DNA from: Oceanobacter sp.
Lineage (GTDB): Bacteria; Pseudomonadota; Gammaproteobacteria; Pseudomonadales; Oceanobacteraceae
Assembly (NCBI GenBank): GCA_002733645.1
Contig: NVWL01000014.1
Span: 24,053 to 88,052 of the forward strand
Direction: 5' to 3'
DNA length: 64,000 nt
Shown here in pieces: positions 52,657 to 62,441 of this stretch (positions are counted from its first letter, which is position 1; every line of letters begins with the position of its first letter). A program made the position numbers and the translations under genes. The notes below the pieces were generated by a model, which worked only from the letters and a program-made list of their open reading frames with translations, was not told where the DNA came from and made no database searches.

Positions 52657-53577
52657 TTATGTTTTCGCGGGAGAAATACCGGGGAGTGTGTTAAAACAGC
52701 TGTCGATCGCTATGCGAATAAAGTCTTGTAAATAATGGCTTTCCGACTGATCCTTCCTGTAAGCGGCGTACAGCGTTGGCCAGACGCCATCTTGACCAAG
52801 TGGTAACATGGACACCAACCCTGCATCCAAGTAGTTCTGTAATGCCCAGCTTGGCAAGCACGCAACGCCGCGACCACTAGCGACTAACTGAATCATCATC
52901 AAGGTAAGCTCTGTTTGTCGTGTTGCGGCAGGTTCAACGCCATCTTCATTTAAAAAGTATTCAAAAATATCTAAGCGTTTGCGATCTACTGGGTAGTGAA
53001 TGAGGGTTTCATCACGCAAATGTTCAGGCTTTATGTGTTGCTCATTGGCTAAAGGGTGTTGGTTTGCTAAGGCTAAAACGGATTGATAGCGAAACAGTGG
53101 TGTGTGGCTGAGTAGATTATCCGCGGAAGGGTCAGAGGTAATAACGAGATCAATATCACCTCGGCGCAGTGCGGCTTGCGGCTCGAAGTGAAAACTGGTG
53201 GTGAGATCGATCTCAACGTCTGGCCATTGCTCACGGAAAGCATTGATCGCTGGCATCAACCATTCAAAACAACTGTGACACTCAATCGCCATATGAAGTC
53301 GGCCATCGTGACCAGACTCGATTTTACGTAGCGTTTGCTCCGTCTGTCGTATCATTGGTAGCACGCGGTCTGCCAGGTCAAGAACCTCTAAACCTGCACG
53401 AGTGAAACGTAAGGGGCGGCTTTTTCGCTCAAATAATCGTGTGCCAAGACGCTCTTCTAAATCTTTCAATTGGTGCGACAAGGCAGATTGAGTGAGGTGC
53501 ATACGGCGCGCGGCGTCGACCATGCTGCCGCCGTCACGAATGGCAACCAAAGTTTTTAGATGGCGTATGTCGAGCAT
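52657..53577 (-). CDS. metR: LysR-type methionine regulator MetR
   Basis: MetR activates methionine biosynthesis genes such as metE and metH with homocysteine as effector. The 306-residue product has the HTH (VDAARRMHLTQSALSHQLKD, LFERKSRPLRFTRAG) and the MetR hallmark effector-domain sequence IECHSCFEWLMPAINAF, plus LVITSDP and GRGVACLPSWALQNY. A perfect MetR box TGAA-N5-TTCA lies 16 bases upstream of the ATG, consistent with autoregulation. The gene is divergent from glpK. Confidence 0.95.
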   Translation of the reverse strand: MLDIRHLKTLVAIRDGGSMVDAARRMHLTQSALSHQLKDLEERLGTRLFERKSRPLRFTRAGLEVLDLADRVLPMIRQTEQTLRKIESGHDGRLHMAIECHSCFEWLMPAINAFREQWPDVEIDLTTSFHFEPQAALRRGDIDLVITSDPSADNLLSHTPLFRYQSVLALANQHPLANEQHIKPEHLRDETLIHYPVDRKRLDIFEYFLNEDGVEPAATRQTELTLMMIQLVASGRGVACLPSWALQNYLDAGLVSMLPLGQDGVWPTLYAAYRKDQSESHYLQDFIRIAIDSCFNTLPGISPAKT

Positions 53578-53592
53578 ATAAATGCACCAAGT

Positions 53593-53605
53593 TGAATTAA
53601 TTTCA
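53593..53605. promoter_or_regulatory. MetR box upstream of metR
   Basis: TGAATTAATTTCA is an exact TGAA-N5-TTCA palindrome, the E. coli MetR recognition sequence, 16 bases upstream of the metR ATG (minus strand). Its position fits autorepression. Confidence 0.75.
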
Positions 53606-53772
53606 CTAAAGTTTACCCTCAGTGCTGCTTGTATTCATGTAAAAGCTGAAATTATTCGTATTTAGTTGGTCTGCAAATAGGCTGGAGCATCGCTGTATTG
53701 TGCCTTGGTGCTCTAGTAAGAACCGAAAGACAAGGTTACTCTTCAAAGAATAATCATCCGCCGGAGTTTTTG

Positions 53773-55248
53773 ATGAGTCGATACCTGTTAAGTCTTGATC
53801 AGGGCACAACGAGCAGTCGCGCTATTTTGTTCGATAAACAAGGGAACATCGTCACGTCTGCGCAGCAAGAATTTGATCAGCACTTCCCTCATTCTGGCTG
53901 GGTCGAGCACGCTCCAGAGGACATTTGGCAATCAACCTTGCACTGTGCCAAGGCGGTTTTGGATCAGGCTGCGGCTACAGCGCAAGACATTATTTCTATC
54001 GGTATCACCAATCAGCGCGAAACGACGCTTATCTGGGATCGCGCAACGGGCGAGCCTGTTTATCCGGCCATTGTCTGGCAAGACCGAAGAACGGCGGATT
54101 TGTGTCGTCAGTGGCAGTGCCATGCAGATGAGATTACGGCAAAAACGGGCCTGCTATTAGACCCTTACTTTTCCGCCAGCAAAATTTGTTGGATTTTGGA
54201 TAACGTTGACGGTTGTCGCCAGAGAGCCGAGCAAGGAGAGCTCATTTTCGGAACCGTAGATACTTGGCTGATTTGGAACTTAACCGCCGGTCAAAATCAC
54301 GTAACCGATGCCACGAACGCGTCTCGCACTATGCTGTTTAATATTCATGAGCAGTGCTGGGATGCAGAATTATTGAACTATTTTAATATTCCGCCATCTT
54401 TGTTACCCCAAGTTCAAGACAGTGCGTCTGAATTTGGACAAACGGATCCTGAAATATTGGGTGGGGCTATTGGTATTGGTGGTGTTGCTGGTGATCAGCA
54501 GGCAGCATTAATAGGGCAGGGTTGTTTTCAAGAAGGCATGGTAAAGAGCACTTATGGTACCGGTTGTTTTGTTGTTTTGAACACGGGCAGTAAGGCCTTA
54601 ATGTCGTCTCACCGGTTATTGACCACCGTCGGGTATCGTATCAACGGTGAAGTGACTTACGCGCTGGAAGGCTCGATATTTATGGCTGGCGCTACGATTC
54701 AATGGATTCGTGATGGTCTACAATTAATTGGTGATGCAAAAGACAGTCAGTTGCTTGCTGAGCAAACCGGTTACGACAATCCTGTGTACATGGTGCCAGC
54801 GTTTGCGGGCTTAGGTGCGCCGTATTGGGATGCCGATGCGCGTGGTGCTATTTTTGGTTTATCACGTGATACCGGCATTAAAGAAATCGTGACGGCGGGT
54901 CTTCAAGCCGTGTGTTACCAGACTCGAGATTTACTGGAAGCGATGGCCGGTGACGGTGTCGATGCGGGTGAGTTACGTGTCGATGGTGGAATGGTGGTGA
55001 ATGATTGGTTGGTGCAGTTCTTGGCTGACGTTCTGGGTATCACCATTACTCGTCCAAAAATTACGGAAACCACTGCGTTGGGGGCTGCGTATTTAGCGGG
55101 CCTTCAGGCGGGTGTATTTGATAGCCTCGAAGAGGTGGCAGAGCTGTGGCAGGAAGATCGCCAGTTTCGCCCTGAGCTGCCACTCGAACGGCGTCAGTCA
55201 TTGTATGCGGGTTGGCAGGAGGCCATTGGTCGACTTTGCTCTCGGTAA
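53773..55248 (+). CDS. glpK: Glycerol kinase GlpK
   Basis: GlpK phosphorylates glycerol to sn-glycerol 3-phosphate with ATP. I start at the ATG at 53773 (GGAG six bases upstream), giving 491 residues; the reading frame is open further upstream without homologous sequence. FGGY-family motifs are intact: [58 protein letters not shown] and [20 protein letters not shown]. No glpF, glpD or glpR is adjacent, so it stands alone beside divergent metR. Confidence 0.96.
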   Translation: MSRYLLSLDQGTTSSRAILFDKQGNIVTSAQQEFDQHFPHSGWVEHAPEDIWQSTLHCAKAVLDQAAATAQDIISIGITNQRETTLIWDRATGEPVYPAIVWQDRRTADLCRQWQCHADEITAKTGLLLDPYFSASKICWILDNVDGCRQRAEQGELIFGTVDTWLIWNLTAGQNHVTDATNASRTMLFNIHEQCWDAELLNYFNIPPSLLPQVQDSASEFGQTDPEILGGAIGIGGVAGDQQAALIGQGCFQEGMVKSTYGTGCFVVLNTGSKALMSSHRLLTTVGYRINGEVTYALEGSIFMAGATIQWIRDGLQLIGDAKDSQLLAEQTGYDNPVYMVPAFAGLGAPYWDADARGAIFGLSRDTGIKEIVTAGLQAVCYQTRDLLEAMAGDGVDAGELRVDGGMVVNDWLVQFLADVLGITITRPKITETTALGAAYLAGLQAGVFDSLEEVAELWQEDRQFRPELPLERRQSLYAGWQEAIGRLCSR

Positions 55249-55366
55249 AATGGATTAGACGTCTTTTACGGCCAATACGATGAATTTGTTGTGGTTATGT
55301 AAACGTGGCTAGCGTCTTGACGCGTAAGTTATTAATCTGGCCTTATAATACAAGTAGGAAGCCTGT

Positions 55367-56458
55367 ATGGGGCAATTGCAAAAGGACATTCTTCGGCGTC
55401 ACGGATTGGCGGCAGCAGGCGTGTTACTGTTTTCGGTTTTATATTACCTTGGCTACAAGGTTGAATACGGCCACGGTGCGCCAATCTACCTTTATTTAAT
55501 CACGGTCGTCTTTTACATTGGCTATTTGGTGTGTGTCTTTGTTATTTCAACAGGGCGTGTAAGAGACTTCAGTGATCCTAGTTTGACTTTGCCCATCATG
55601 GCGTGGGTGATTCTTTATATGTCGGTGATGATGTATTTCGCTCCTGCATTAAGGATGGTGATGTTGTTGGGCTTTCTCAATATCATGCCTTTTGGTGTGT
55701 TCAGGTTAAGCGGACGCGGTTTTATTGGCATCACGCTCTACTCTTTAGCCTGCTATGCATTAGTGATCTTTTTTACCCACCATCGTGGCAGCGCCGAGTT
55801 AATTCCTGAGTTTGAAGCTGTTACCGGTGTCGCTTTAATGATCAGTCTGTTGGTGTACGCATCCATTGGGCGAGAGTTTTCGGTACTTCGTAAAGCCTAT
55901 GGCGAAAAGAACTCTGAGCTGCGTCGAGCATTGGCGAGAATTGAAGAGCTGGCAGTCACCGATGAATTGACGGGATTAAATAACCGTCGTTATTTACTTA
56001 AAACATTAGAAAAACAACGCGCATTAGCGATTCGCCAAGATATTCCATTTGTGGTTGCGTTTGTGGATATCGATTTCTTTAAAGATGTGAATGATGAATA
56101 CGGACACCGTATAGGTGATCAGGTATTAGCAGAACTTGCGCATTTATTACGAGTCTCGGTACGAGAAGTCGATCTCGCTGCGCGGTATGGTGGTGAAGAG
56201 TTTGTGCTTTTACTTTCAGGGCTTAACCTAGAAGCGGCAGAAGGTGTGCTAGAACGTATTCGTGTCTCAGTTGAGTCGCAGTTGTTTTCTGAAGCCGAAA
56301 TCAAGCAAGCAGTGTCTATTGGTGTGGCGCAATACCATCCTGATGAACCGGCTGAGGAAGTGCTTAATCGAGCAGATCGAATGCTGTACGAGGCAAAGCG
56401 TGGAGGTCGTAACCGCGTTCATGTGGAAGAACGCGGTATGATTTCAGAAGTCGATTAG
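55367..56458 (+). CDS. Membrane diguanylate cyclase (GGDEF) with I-site
   Basis: The 363-residue product has six hydrophobic helices in residues ~10-175 (a 7TM/MASE-like sensor, not assigned to a named family), a short coiled coil ([20 protein letters not shown]) and a GGDEF domain (~195-355). The active-site motif is GGEEF ([14 protein letters not shown]), and the inhibitory RxxD site REVD lies five residues before it. The enzyme should therefore make cyclic di-GMP with product inhibition. It is convergent with argF and their ends overlap by 4 bases. Confidence 0.93.
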   Translation: MGQLQKDILRRHGLAAAGVLLFSVLYYLGYKVEYGHGAPIYLYLITVVFYIGYLVCVFVISTGRVRDFSDPSLTLPIMAWVILYMSVMMYFAPALRMVMLLGFLNIMPFGVFRLSGRGFIGITLYSLACYALVIFFTHHRGSAELIPEFEAVTGVALMISLLVYASIGREFSVLRKAYGEKNSELRRALARIEELAVTDELTGLNNRRYLLKTLEKQRALAIRQDIPFVVAFVDIDFFKDVNDEYGHRIGDQVLAELAHLLRVSVREVDLAARYGGEEFVLLLSGLNLEAAEGVLERIRVSVESQLFSEAEIKQAVSIGVAQYHPDEPAEEVLNRADRMLYEAKRGGRNRVHVEERGMISEVD

Positions 56459-57366
56459 TCTTCTTCTTCCTGGCACAGCAAAAACTCTAATAAGGCTTTT
56501 TGCGCGTGTAAGCGGTTCTCTGCTTCGTCCCAGACGACTGAGCGAGGATCGTCCATGACATCATGGGAAACTTCTTCTCCCCGGTGCGCGGGTAGGCAAT
56601 GCATAAATACGACGTCGTCTGCGGCCTGATCGAGTAGTGCACTCGATACTTGGAAGGCGCTAAATTGCTTTATACGCTCTTCTTGCTCATCTTCTTGACC
56701 CATAGATGCCCATACATCCGTCGCGACTAAGTTCGCGCCTTGTACGGCTTCTGCTGGAGTTTCAAATAAGCGAATACGTTCGCCAGCTTCTGCAACGATG
56801 TTCGGGTTCGGTTCAAAGCCTTTTGGTGTGGCAATGCGCAATTTGAAATCAAATTGAATCGCCGCTTTGATATACGAATGGCACATGTTGTTGCCATCGC
56901 CAATCCAAGCCACGGTTTTGCCTTGTATAGAACCTCGGTGTTCAACGTAGGTTTGAACGTCTGCCAGTAGTTGGCAAGGGTGGTAGTCATCTGTTAATGC
57001 ATTGATGACAGGCACGGCTGAATATTCTGCAAAGCGTTCAAGCATGGCGTGGTCGAAGGTGCGAACCATGATCACGTCAAGCATACGGGAAAGAACGCGC
57101 GCTGAATCTTCAACCGGTTCACCGCGCCCTAGCTGTGTGTCGCGCGGTGACAGAAAGATGGCGCTACCGCCCAGCTGAGCCATGCCTGCTTCAAACGACA
57201 CGCGAGTACGGGTGGATGATTTTTCGAAAATCATACCCAGTACACGGTTTTTTAGTGGTTCATAAATCTCACCGGCGTGCTGCATTCTTTTCAGCTCAAT
57301 TGCACGGCTGATTATCCAGTTAAGCTCATCGGTAGACATGTCGGACAGTGTCAGAAAGTGTCTCAC
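56455..57366 (-). CDS. argF: Ornithine carbamoyltransferase ArgF
   Basis: ArgF converts ornithine and carbamoyl phosphate to citrulline in arginine biosynthesis. The 303-residue product has the carbamoyl-phosphate motif [23 protein letters not shown] and the ornithine-binding [12 protein letters not shown]. Length is normal. It lies 78 bases downstream of argD on the same strand, with two small hairpins in the gap, so the two may be cotranscribed. Confidence 0.96.
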   Translation of the reverse strand: MRHFLTLSDMSTDELNWIISRAIELKRMQHAGEIYEPLKNRVLGMIFEKSSTRTRVSFEAGMAQLGGSAIFLSPRDTQLGRGEPVEDSARVLSRMLDVIMVRTFDHAMLERFAEYSAVPVINALTDDYHPCQLLADVQTYVEHRGSIQGKTVAWIGDGNNMCHSYIKAAIQFDFKLRIATPKGFEPNPNIVAEAGERIRLFETPAEAVQGANLVATDVWASMGQEDEQEERIKQFSAFQVSSALLDQAADDVVFMHCLPAHRGEEVSHDVMDDPRSVVWDEAENRLHAQKALLEFLLCQEEED

Positions 57367-57444
57367 GGTATTTCCCTTATTGTGGGCTGCTTCAACAACA
57401 AAGCAGCGCCTTTATCAGTGTATTGCAAACCAGCACATGCTGGC

Positions 57445-58611
57445 TTAATTCAATTCGTTAATCAAAGCCATGACGCGTTCGATAATTTGGTCGGCTTCTT
57501 GTTCTGTTAAATTCAGTGGTGGCAATAAACGAATAACATTGCCAGACGTGACGTTAAGCAACAGCTGTTTATCCAATGCTTTCGCCATCAATTGTGGACA
57601 GTCCTGTTTAAGTACAATCCCCATCATCAAACCACGCCCTCGAATCTCGCTAAACAGTGGGTTACCCGCTAACTGCTCAGTAAACGCTTTGCGCAAGTAA
57701 TTGCCCATGTGTGCAGCGTGTTCTGCAAGCTTTTCGTTCACAATCGTGTTTACAACCGCTACACCCGCCGCACAGGCTAGCGGGTTACCGCCGTAGGTCG
57801 AGCCGTGATTGCCAGGTTGCAGTATTTCAGCCGCAGCGCCTCGAGCAAGGCAAGCACCAATCGGCACGCCATTGCCGAGCCCTTTGGCGGTCGTGACAAC
57901 ATCGGGTAAAAAGCCAAATTGTTGATAACAGAAGTAGCTGCCCGTACGGCCATTGCCTGTTTGAATCTCATCAAGAAGCATTAAATAGTTGTGGTCGTCA
58001 CAGAGTTGGCGCACGCCCTTTAAGTAGGCTGCGTCTGCGGTGGCTAAGCCGCCTTCGCCTTGCACTGGCTCCAACATAACGGCAACGACATTGGGATTTG
58101 CTTTGGCAACAGCAGTAAGCGTATCGAGATCCATAAATGGCACACGAATGAAACCGCTCAACATGGGGCCGAAGCCTTCTTGTGCTTTGGCGTTGCCGGT
58201 TGCTGTCAACGTTGCCATCGTACGGCCATGAAAGGCTTTGGTCATGACGATAATCACCGGCTCGGTGATGCCTTTCTGGTGGCCAAACTTACGCGCGATT
58301 TTAATCGCCGCTTCGTTGGCTTCTGCGCCAGAGTTGGAGAAAAACACGTTATCCATCCCCGAAACGCCAGTTAGGGCGTCGGCCAATTCCTGCTGGCGAA
58401 CAATGCCGTACAGGTTGGAGGTATGGACCAAATTCCCGGCCTGCTCCTGAATGGCTTTAGTGACTGCCGGATGAGCATGACCAAGACCACATACTGCAAT
58501 ACCGGACAGGGCATCGAGATACTGTCGACCATCTGTCGCCGTAATCCAAGACCCCTGACCAGAGGTGAAGGTCACAGGCAAACGACCGTATGTATTCATG
58601 ATGGCTGGCAT
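57445..58611 (-). CDS. argD: Acetylornithine aminotransferase ArgD
   Basis: ArgD is a PLP-dependent class III aminotransferase that makes N-acetylornithine (and can act in lysine synthesis). The 388-residue product has GQGSWITATDGRQYLDALSG, the aspartate-containing LLLDEIQTGNGRTGSYF and the PLP-lysine segment VVTTAKGLGNGVPIGACLAR. A strong sigma-70-like promoter and a hairpin leader lie upstream (see 58717-58754 and 58639-58656). A GAGGAAG ribosome site precedes the ATG. Confidence 0.96.
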   Translation of the reverse strand: MPAIMNTYGRLPVTFTSGQGSWITATDGRQYLDALSGIAVCGLGHAHPAVTKAIQEQAGNLVHTSNLYGIVRQQELADALTGVSGMDNVFFSNSGAEANEAAIKIARKFGHQKGITEPVIIVMTKAFHGRTMATLTATGNAKAQEGFGPMLSGFIRVPFMDLDTLTAVAKANPNVVAVMLEPVQGEGGLATADAAYLKGVRQLCDDHNYLMLLDEIQTGNGRTGSYFCYQQFGFLPDVVTTAKGLGNGVPIGACLARGAAAEILQPGNHGSTYGGNPLACAAGVAVVNTIVNEKLAEHAAHMGNYLRKAFTEQLAGNPLFSEIRGRGLMMGIVLKQDCPQLMAKALDKQLLLNVTSGNVIRLLPPLNLTEQEADQIIERVMALINELN

Positions 58612-58638
58612 AATGTCTTTCTTCCTCAGAACGCAAAA

Positions 58639-58656
58639 GGGCAGCCATGGCTGCCC
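58639..58656 (-). other. Terminator-like hairpin in the argD leader
   Basis: GGGCAGCCATGGCTGCCC is a perfect 18-base palindrome. On the minus strand it is followed by TTTTG and sits between the predicted argD promoter and its ribosome site. It could act as an attenuator or as a 5' stability element. No leader peptide was identified. Confidence 0.55.
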
Positions 58657-58716
58657 GGAAACTAGGGCACCTGCGGATCGTCAGTAAAAGTGACAATAAT
58701 CCACGGGTGACCGCGC

Positions 58717-58745
58717 ATAATACGAGAGGGTGATCGTTTTGTAAA
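58717..58745 (-). promoter_or_regulatory. Sigma-70-like promoter of argD
   Basis: On the minus strand, TTTACA (58745-58740) and TATTAT (58722-58717) are separated by exactly 17 bases, each with five of six consensus matches. The predicted start is near 58710, giving a leader of about 100 bases to the argD ATG. The -35 lies inside a perfect palindrome. Confidence 0.6.
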
Positions 58746-58754
58746 CGATCACCC
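58728..58754. repeat. 27-bp palindrome overlapping the argD -35 box
   Basis: GGGTGATCGTTT-TGT-AAACGATCACCC is a perfect inverted repeat with 12-bp arms. It lies between the rimK stop and argD and covers the predicted argD -35 element. It lacks a T-run on either side, so an operator is at least as likely as a terminator for rimK. Confidence 0.75.
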
Positions 58755-58788
58755 AGTGGGTTTTAGAAGCTTATGTGTACGCCGTGAC

Positions 58789-59694
58789 TCAACCTTTGCC
58801 GCGCGTACGGGTGCGGTTTGAGCGGGCGTTCTTTTCAATGAAGGTGATGATTTTAGTTGCTACATCAATTCCGGTAGAGACTTCTATGCCTTCAATGCCC
58901 GGTGATGAGTTCACCTCCATCACCACGGGTCCATTATTTGAACGCAGAATATCCACCCCTGCGACATTTAAGCCCATGGTTTTTGCTGCTCGAACCGCTG
59001 TTGCGCGTTCTTCCGGTGAGATGCGAACAATGGATGCCGTTCCACCTCGGTGAAGGTTGGAGCGAAATTCTCCTTCTGCTGCTTGGCGTTTCATTGCAGC
59101 AACCACGCGGTCACCGACGACTAAGCAACGGATGTCCGCGCCGGAGGCTTCTTTGACGTATTCCTGCACCATGATGTTCGCTTTTAAGCCCATAAAAGCC
59201 TCAATAACACTCTCTGCCGCTTTGCGCGTTTCAGCGAGAACGACGCCAATGCCTTGGGTGCCTTCAAGAAGTTTAATCACTAAGGGTGCGCCACCGACCA
59301 TATTGATGAGATCAGGAATATCATCCGGGCTGTGTGCAAAACCAGTAATCGGCAAACCTATGCCTGCGCGAGACATTAATTGCAGTGAACGCAATTTATC
59401 GCGCGAGCGGCTAATGGCGACGGATTCGTTAACAGGGTAGACCCCCATCATTTCGAATTGACGCAATACCGCAGTGCCGTAAAAGGTAATCGATGCCCCA
59501 ATACGTGGAATGACAGCATCAAAGCCTTCCAAGTTGTCGCCTTGATAATGCATAGACGGTTCTTGGCTATTCACATTCATATAGCAGTGGAGGGTATCGA
59601 GCACACGAATTTCATGCCCGCGCGCTTCCGCAGCTTCAATGAGTCGGCGAGTTGAATAAAGACTGCCACTACGGGACAGTATGGCGATCTTCAT
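58789..59694 (-). CDS. rimK: Ribosomal protein S6 glutamate ligase RimK
   Basis: RimK is an ATP-grasp enzyme that adds glutamates to the C-terminus of ribosomal protein S6. The 301-residue length is typical. Motifs include [20 protein letters not shown] at the start, the ATP-grasp [20 protein letters not shown] and the metal-binding [17 protein letters not shown]. Its start overlaps the rimB-like stop by one base. The maoP-rimB-rimK order suggests one operon. Confidence 0.95.
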   Translation of the reverse strand: MKIAILSRSGSLYSTRRLIEAAEARGHEIRVLDTLHCYMNVNSQEPSMHYQGDNLEGFDAVIPRIGASITFYGTAVLRQFEMMGVYPVNESVAISRSRDKLRSLQLMSRAGIGLPITGFAHSPDDIPDLINMVGGAPLVIKLLEGTQGIGVVLAETRKAAESVIEAFMGLKANIMVQEYVKEASGADIRCLVVGDRVVAAMKRQAAEGEFRSNLHRGGTASIVRISPEERATAVRAAKTMGLNVAGVDILRSNNGPVVMEVNSSPGIEGIEVSTGIDVATKIITFIEKNARSNRTRTRGKG

Positions 59695-60116
59695 TACTTA
59701 ATTCCTGAGGCGTTCTTGGATATGTCGACTAAGAAGCGATCTTTCATTGCGGCACGCCCAATCAGCATTGGGTACTTCATACTGCCTCGGTGGCTAAGGC
59801 TAATTTCGGTCGTGAATTTAAGCCCGCCAATATGCATTTGAGTCTGAAGGATGTATCGTTTTGCACGGTGGCCATTTGAGCTAGTGATAACACGTTGATC
59901 AAATACCTTGGTCTCGCAGATTTGATCAATGCGAGCAGAGTGTTTATTGAATTTCACGTGAAAGCGGACCCAAAGCTCACCGTCGCGTTCAAATTCTTCA
60001 ATTTTATCGGCGTGTAGACTGCTAGTTGCCGCGCCTGTATCTACCTTGGCTTGACATTCAATAGCCAGCTCCGGTAATTCAACACTTTCGATGTAACCAA
60101 GAATATTATGAGTCAT
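59694..60116 (-). CDS. rimB: RimB-like retropepsin-type zinc protease (DUF785)
   Basis: The 140-residue product from the ATG at 60116 belongs to the ATP-dependent zinc protease / RimB family. It has the aspartic-protease-like motif [14 protein letters not shown] and the C-terminal [18 protein letters not shown]. In Pseudomonas, RimB acts with RimK in S6 modification. Here it overlaps maoP upstream (11 bases) and rimK downstream (1 base). An upstream in-frame start inside maoP (60191) would add unrelated sequence and was not used. Confidence 0.88.
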   Translation of the reverse strand: MTHNILGYIESVELPELAIECQAKVDTGAATSSLHADKIEEFERDGELWVRFHVKFNKHSARIDQICETKVFDQRVITSSNGHRAKRYILQTQMHIGGLKFTTEISLSHRGSMKYPMLIGRAAMKDRFLVDISKNASGIK

Positions 60117-60456
60117 CGTTATCACTGGTCTCTGAATCGCTCTCAGCTGTGGCCGGTGACGATGCGGTGAAATAAATTTGTTTACGAGCAATAGCGTTTA
60201 TGTAGGTCGCCCATGTACGTTCAACGGCATTGGTCGGTGCAAGAGTTTGTTGCGCAAACTCGACAAAGCGTTGCTCTTCATCGGTGACAGGAGTTCGAGT
60301 TCCGTCGTGCAGCGCCTTCAAGGCAACCCCCATGTTTTCAAGCATTTGCGCTTGATCACGAGTGAAATCTCCTGAACGATGAAACCCTCGGGCGAAGTTT
60401 ACGTCATCAAAAAACTTCTTTGGGCTATCAAAACTCTTGGCTTGGATCTGGCTCAT
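60106..60456 (-). CDS. maoP: MaoP/YifE family (DUF413) macrodomain-organising protein
   Basis: The 116-residue product aligns along its length with E. coli MaoP (YifE): FARGFHRSGDFTRDQAQMLE, GTRTPVTDEEQRFVEF, VERTWATYINAI and an acidic tail. In E. coli MaoP shapes the Ori macrodomain through a cis site maoS near the gene. The next gene on the other strand is hdfR, as in E. coli, so the divergent pair is ancient. Downstream overlap with rimB is not an E. coli arrangement. The function here is inferred from homology. Confidence 0.88.
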   Translation of the reverse strand: MSQIQAKSFDSPKKFFDDVNFARGFHRSGDFTRDQAQMLENMGVALKALHDGTRTPVTDEEQRFVEFAQQTLAPTNAVERTWATYINAIARKQIYFTASSPATAESDSETSDNDDS

Positions 60457-60496
60457 AAACCACCTAACTGTGCGTATATTTAAGGGTCATATTGGC

Positions 60497-60528
60497 TAGC
60501 CTAAGACGCAATGTTTTAGGCTATTTTT
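60497..60528. repeat. Inverted repeat between maoP and hdfR
   Basis: TAGCCTAA-N11-TTAGGCTA is followed on the plus strand by TTTTT. It lies in the 149-bp divergent region. It could be an HdfR operator (LysR sites are such dyads) or a terminator-like structure, and is a candidate neighbourhood for a maoS-like site. Confidence 0.6.
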
Positions 60529-60605
60529 CAGGCGGAGTATGGTCAGCCGTCAGTTTGTGGTAAAACAAAAAAATCTTCTCGTAACGTGCAAGTTTTTTGG
60601 TTGAT

Positions 60606-61457
60606 ATGGATACAGATTTACTTAAAACATTTATGGAGGTTTCTCGGACTCGACATTTTGGTCGTGCGGCCGAGAACCTTTACCTCACACAGTCAGCGGT
60701 GAGCTTTCGAGTGCGTCAGCTCGAGGGGTTACTGGGGGTCGAATTATTTTCACGTCAGCGTAATAATATTCAGTTGACGCCTGCCGGTGAAAAACTCATC
60801 CCCTTGGCTGAAAGTAGTGTGCTATTAGAGCAGCGTATCAAACACGAAGTCTCTATCGCCGATGATAGGCATTACCAATTTGCTATTGGCGCCACGCCGA
60901 ACCTTTGGGATGCGGTATTGCAGCAGCGTTTACCTTCTTTGCTACGTCGGCCGGGAATGGCCGTTAGTGCGATGGCTCACAGTAGTAGTGCCTTGGTTCG
61001 TCAGATATTAGAGCGCTCGCTGGACTTAGCGTTAGTCTTTGATGCCCCAAAGGTGGATGAGCTCGTCACCCAAGCAGTGATGACTGTGCCTTTAGTTATG
61101 GTGTCGTCAGAACCTTGTGATCATTGGGAGCAGGCGGCTGAACTGGGGTATGTGCTGGTGGACTGGGGCACGTCTTTTAGAATTCAGCACGCGCAAGAGT
61201 TCAAAGGTATGGCGGCACCGGCCTTAAAAACGAACACAGGCCGTATCGCCTTAGACAGCATTCTTATGTACGGCGGGGCAGGCTATTTGCCTGCCAGTAT
61301 GGTCTCGCAGCATTTAGAGTCTGGTGAGTTACACGAAGTTAAAGAAGCCCCAGAAATGACCCGCCAAGTATTCGCCAGCTACCTCAGTACACGTAAAAAC
61401 GACGAGCTGATTAACGACATTATTAAACAGTTACTGGAGTTTTCTCGTCATGATTAA
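60606..61457 (+). CDS. hdfR: LysR-family regulator HdfR
   Basis: The 283-residue product starts MDTDLLKTFMEVSRTRHFGR, nearly identical to E. coli HdfR, and continues through AENLYLTQSAVSFRVRQLE and LFSRQRNNIQLTPAGEK. E. coli HdfR represses flhDC and activates gltBD. This organism shows no flhDC in the window (its flagellar control is FleSR/RpoN), so the flagellar target probably differs. I use the ATG at 60606; a TTG at 60597 is the only alternative and no strong ribosome site is visible. It overlaps the following dehydrogenase by 8 bases. Confidence 0.92.
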   Translation: MDTDLLKTFMEVSRTRHFGRAAENLYLTQSAVSFRVRQLEGLLGVELFSRQRNNIQLTPAGEKLIPLAESSVLLEQRIKHEVSIADDRHYQFAIGATPNLWDAVLQQRLPSLLRRPGMAVSAMAHSSSALVRQILERSLDLALVFDAPKVDELVTQAVMTVPLVMVSSEPCDHWEQAAELGYVLVDWGTSFRIQHAQEFKGMAAPALKTNTGRIALDSILMYGGAGYLPASMVSQHLESGELHEVKEAPEMTRQVFASYLSTRKNDELINDIIKQLLEFSRHD

Positions 61458-62418
61458 TCCTCTTACACAACAAGCGTGGATCTTTCCTGAGGTTGGCGGC
61501 GCGGATGTCTTGATAGAGACACAACTCCCCGTTACGACTCCGCAAGCGGGTGAAGTGCTTATTAAGGTATTGGCATCGGGTTTTAACCCGATTGATACAA
61601 AAATTAGAGCAGGGCTTGCGCCTATCGCTTCTGATAATCATGTGCCTGGGTGTGATGTGTGTGGTGAGGTTGTCGCACTGGGTGACGATGTTGCAGAGTT
61701 TGCACTCGGTGATCTTGTCTATGGTTGTGCTGGGGGTGTCAAAGGCAGTAGCGGTACCTTGTGCGAATATATGTGCGCAGATGTTGATTTGCTTGCGCTC
61801 ATGCCAAAAGCTATAAACACAGCGCAAGCCGCTGTACTTCCTCTAATTAGTATTACCGCTTATGAAGCATTGAAACGACTAAATATTGCGGCGGGTGATG
61901 AGCTTCTTGTGATGGGTGGAACCGGTGGTGTAGGTCAGATGGCGATTCAATTAGCCAGATTGAAAGGCGCCAAAGTGACGGCAACCGCAGGTTCGGAAAG
62001 CGGTTTACGCTTTATCGAATCGTTAGGTACGACCGCTATTTTTCATAGTGATGCTACCAATACCGCGACTGCGTTTAACAAAGTGTTAGATACCCACGGC
62101 GGAGAGAGTTTTCAAGCGGCGCTCTTAGTCGCTGCGCCGGGTGCACAAGTCGCCACTATCAATGCGAGAAATACCTACGATTTAGCTCAAGCTCACGCGA
62201 AGGCATTAACCATTCATGCGGTGTTCATGTTATTGCCTTTATTAACAGGCAATGGACGTAAGGCACATGGTGAATTCTTGGCTTGGCTGGCGACTGAAAT
62301 TAATCAAGGGAATATTCAGCCGCCGACGGTTGATGAAAAATCGCCATCGGAGGTCGTTGCGGTTCATGCTGATTATGAAGCGGGAATGATAAACACCAAA
62401 ACCGCGTTTGTTATATAA
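61450..62418 (+). CDS. Quinone oxidoreductase-like MDR dehydrogenase
   Basis: The 322-residue product is a medium-chain dehydrogenase/reductase with the N-terminal GroES-like fold (GEVLIKVLASGFNPIDTKIR, VPGCDVCGEVVALG) and a Rossmann NADP site (LLVMGGTGGVGQMAIQLARL). The zinc-ligand set of alcohol dehydrogenases is not present, so it belongs to the zinc-independent quinone oxidoreductase side of the family. The ATG overlaps the end of hdfR by 8 bases, so the two are probably cotranscribed. Substrate unknown. Confidence 0.88.
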   Translation: MINPLTQQAWIFPEVGGADVLIETQLPVTTPQAGEVLIKVLASGFNPIDTKIRAGLAPIASDNHVPGCDVCGEVVALGDDVAEFALGDLVYGCAGGVKGSSGTLCEYMCADVDLLALMPKAINTAQAAVLPLISITAYEALKRLNIAAGDELLVMGGTGGVGQMAIQLARLKGAKVTATAGSESGLRFIESLGTTAIFHSDATNTATAFNKVLDTHGGESFQAALLVAAPGAQVATINARNTYDLAQAHAKALTIHAVFMLLPLLTGNGRKAHGEFLAWLATEINQGNIQPPTVDEKSPSEVVAVHADYEAGMINTKTAFVI

Positions 62419-62441
62419 AGAACGCGTTGTGCTCTCTGGCG

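Noticed and set aside
60117..60191. Upstream start for the RimB-like protease
   Set aside because: The added 25 residues come from the other frame of maoP and do not resemble the family; ATG 60116 gives the normal N-terminus.
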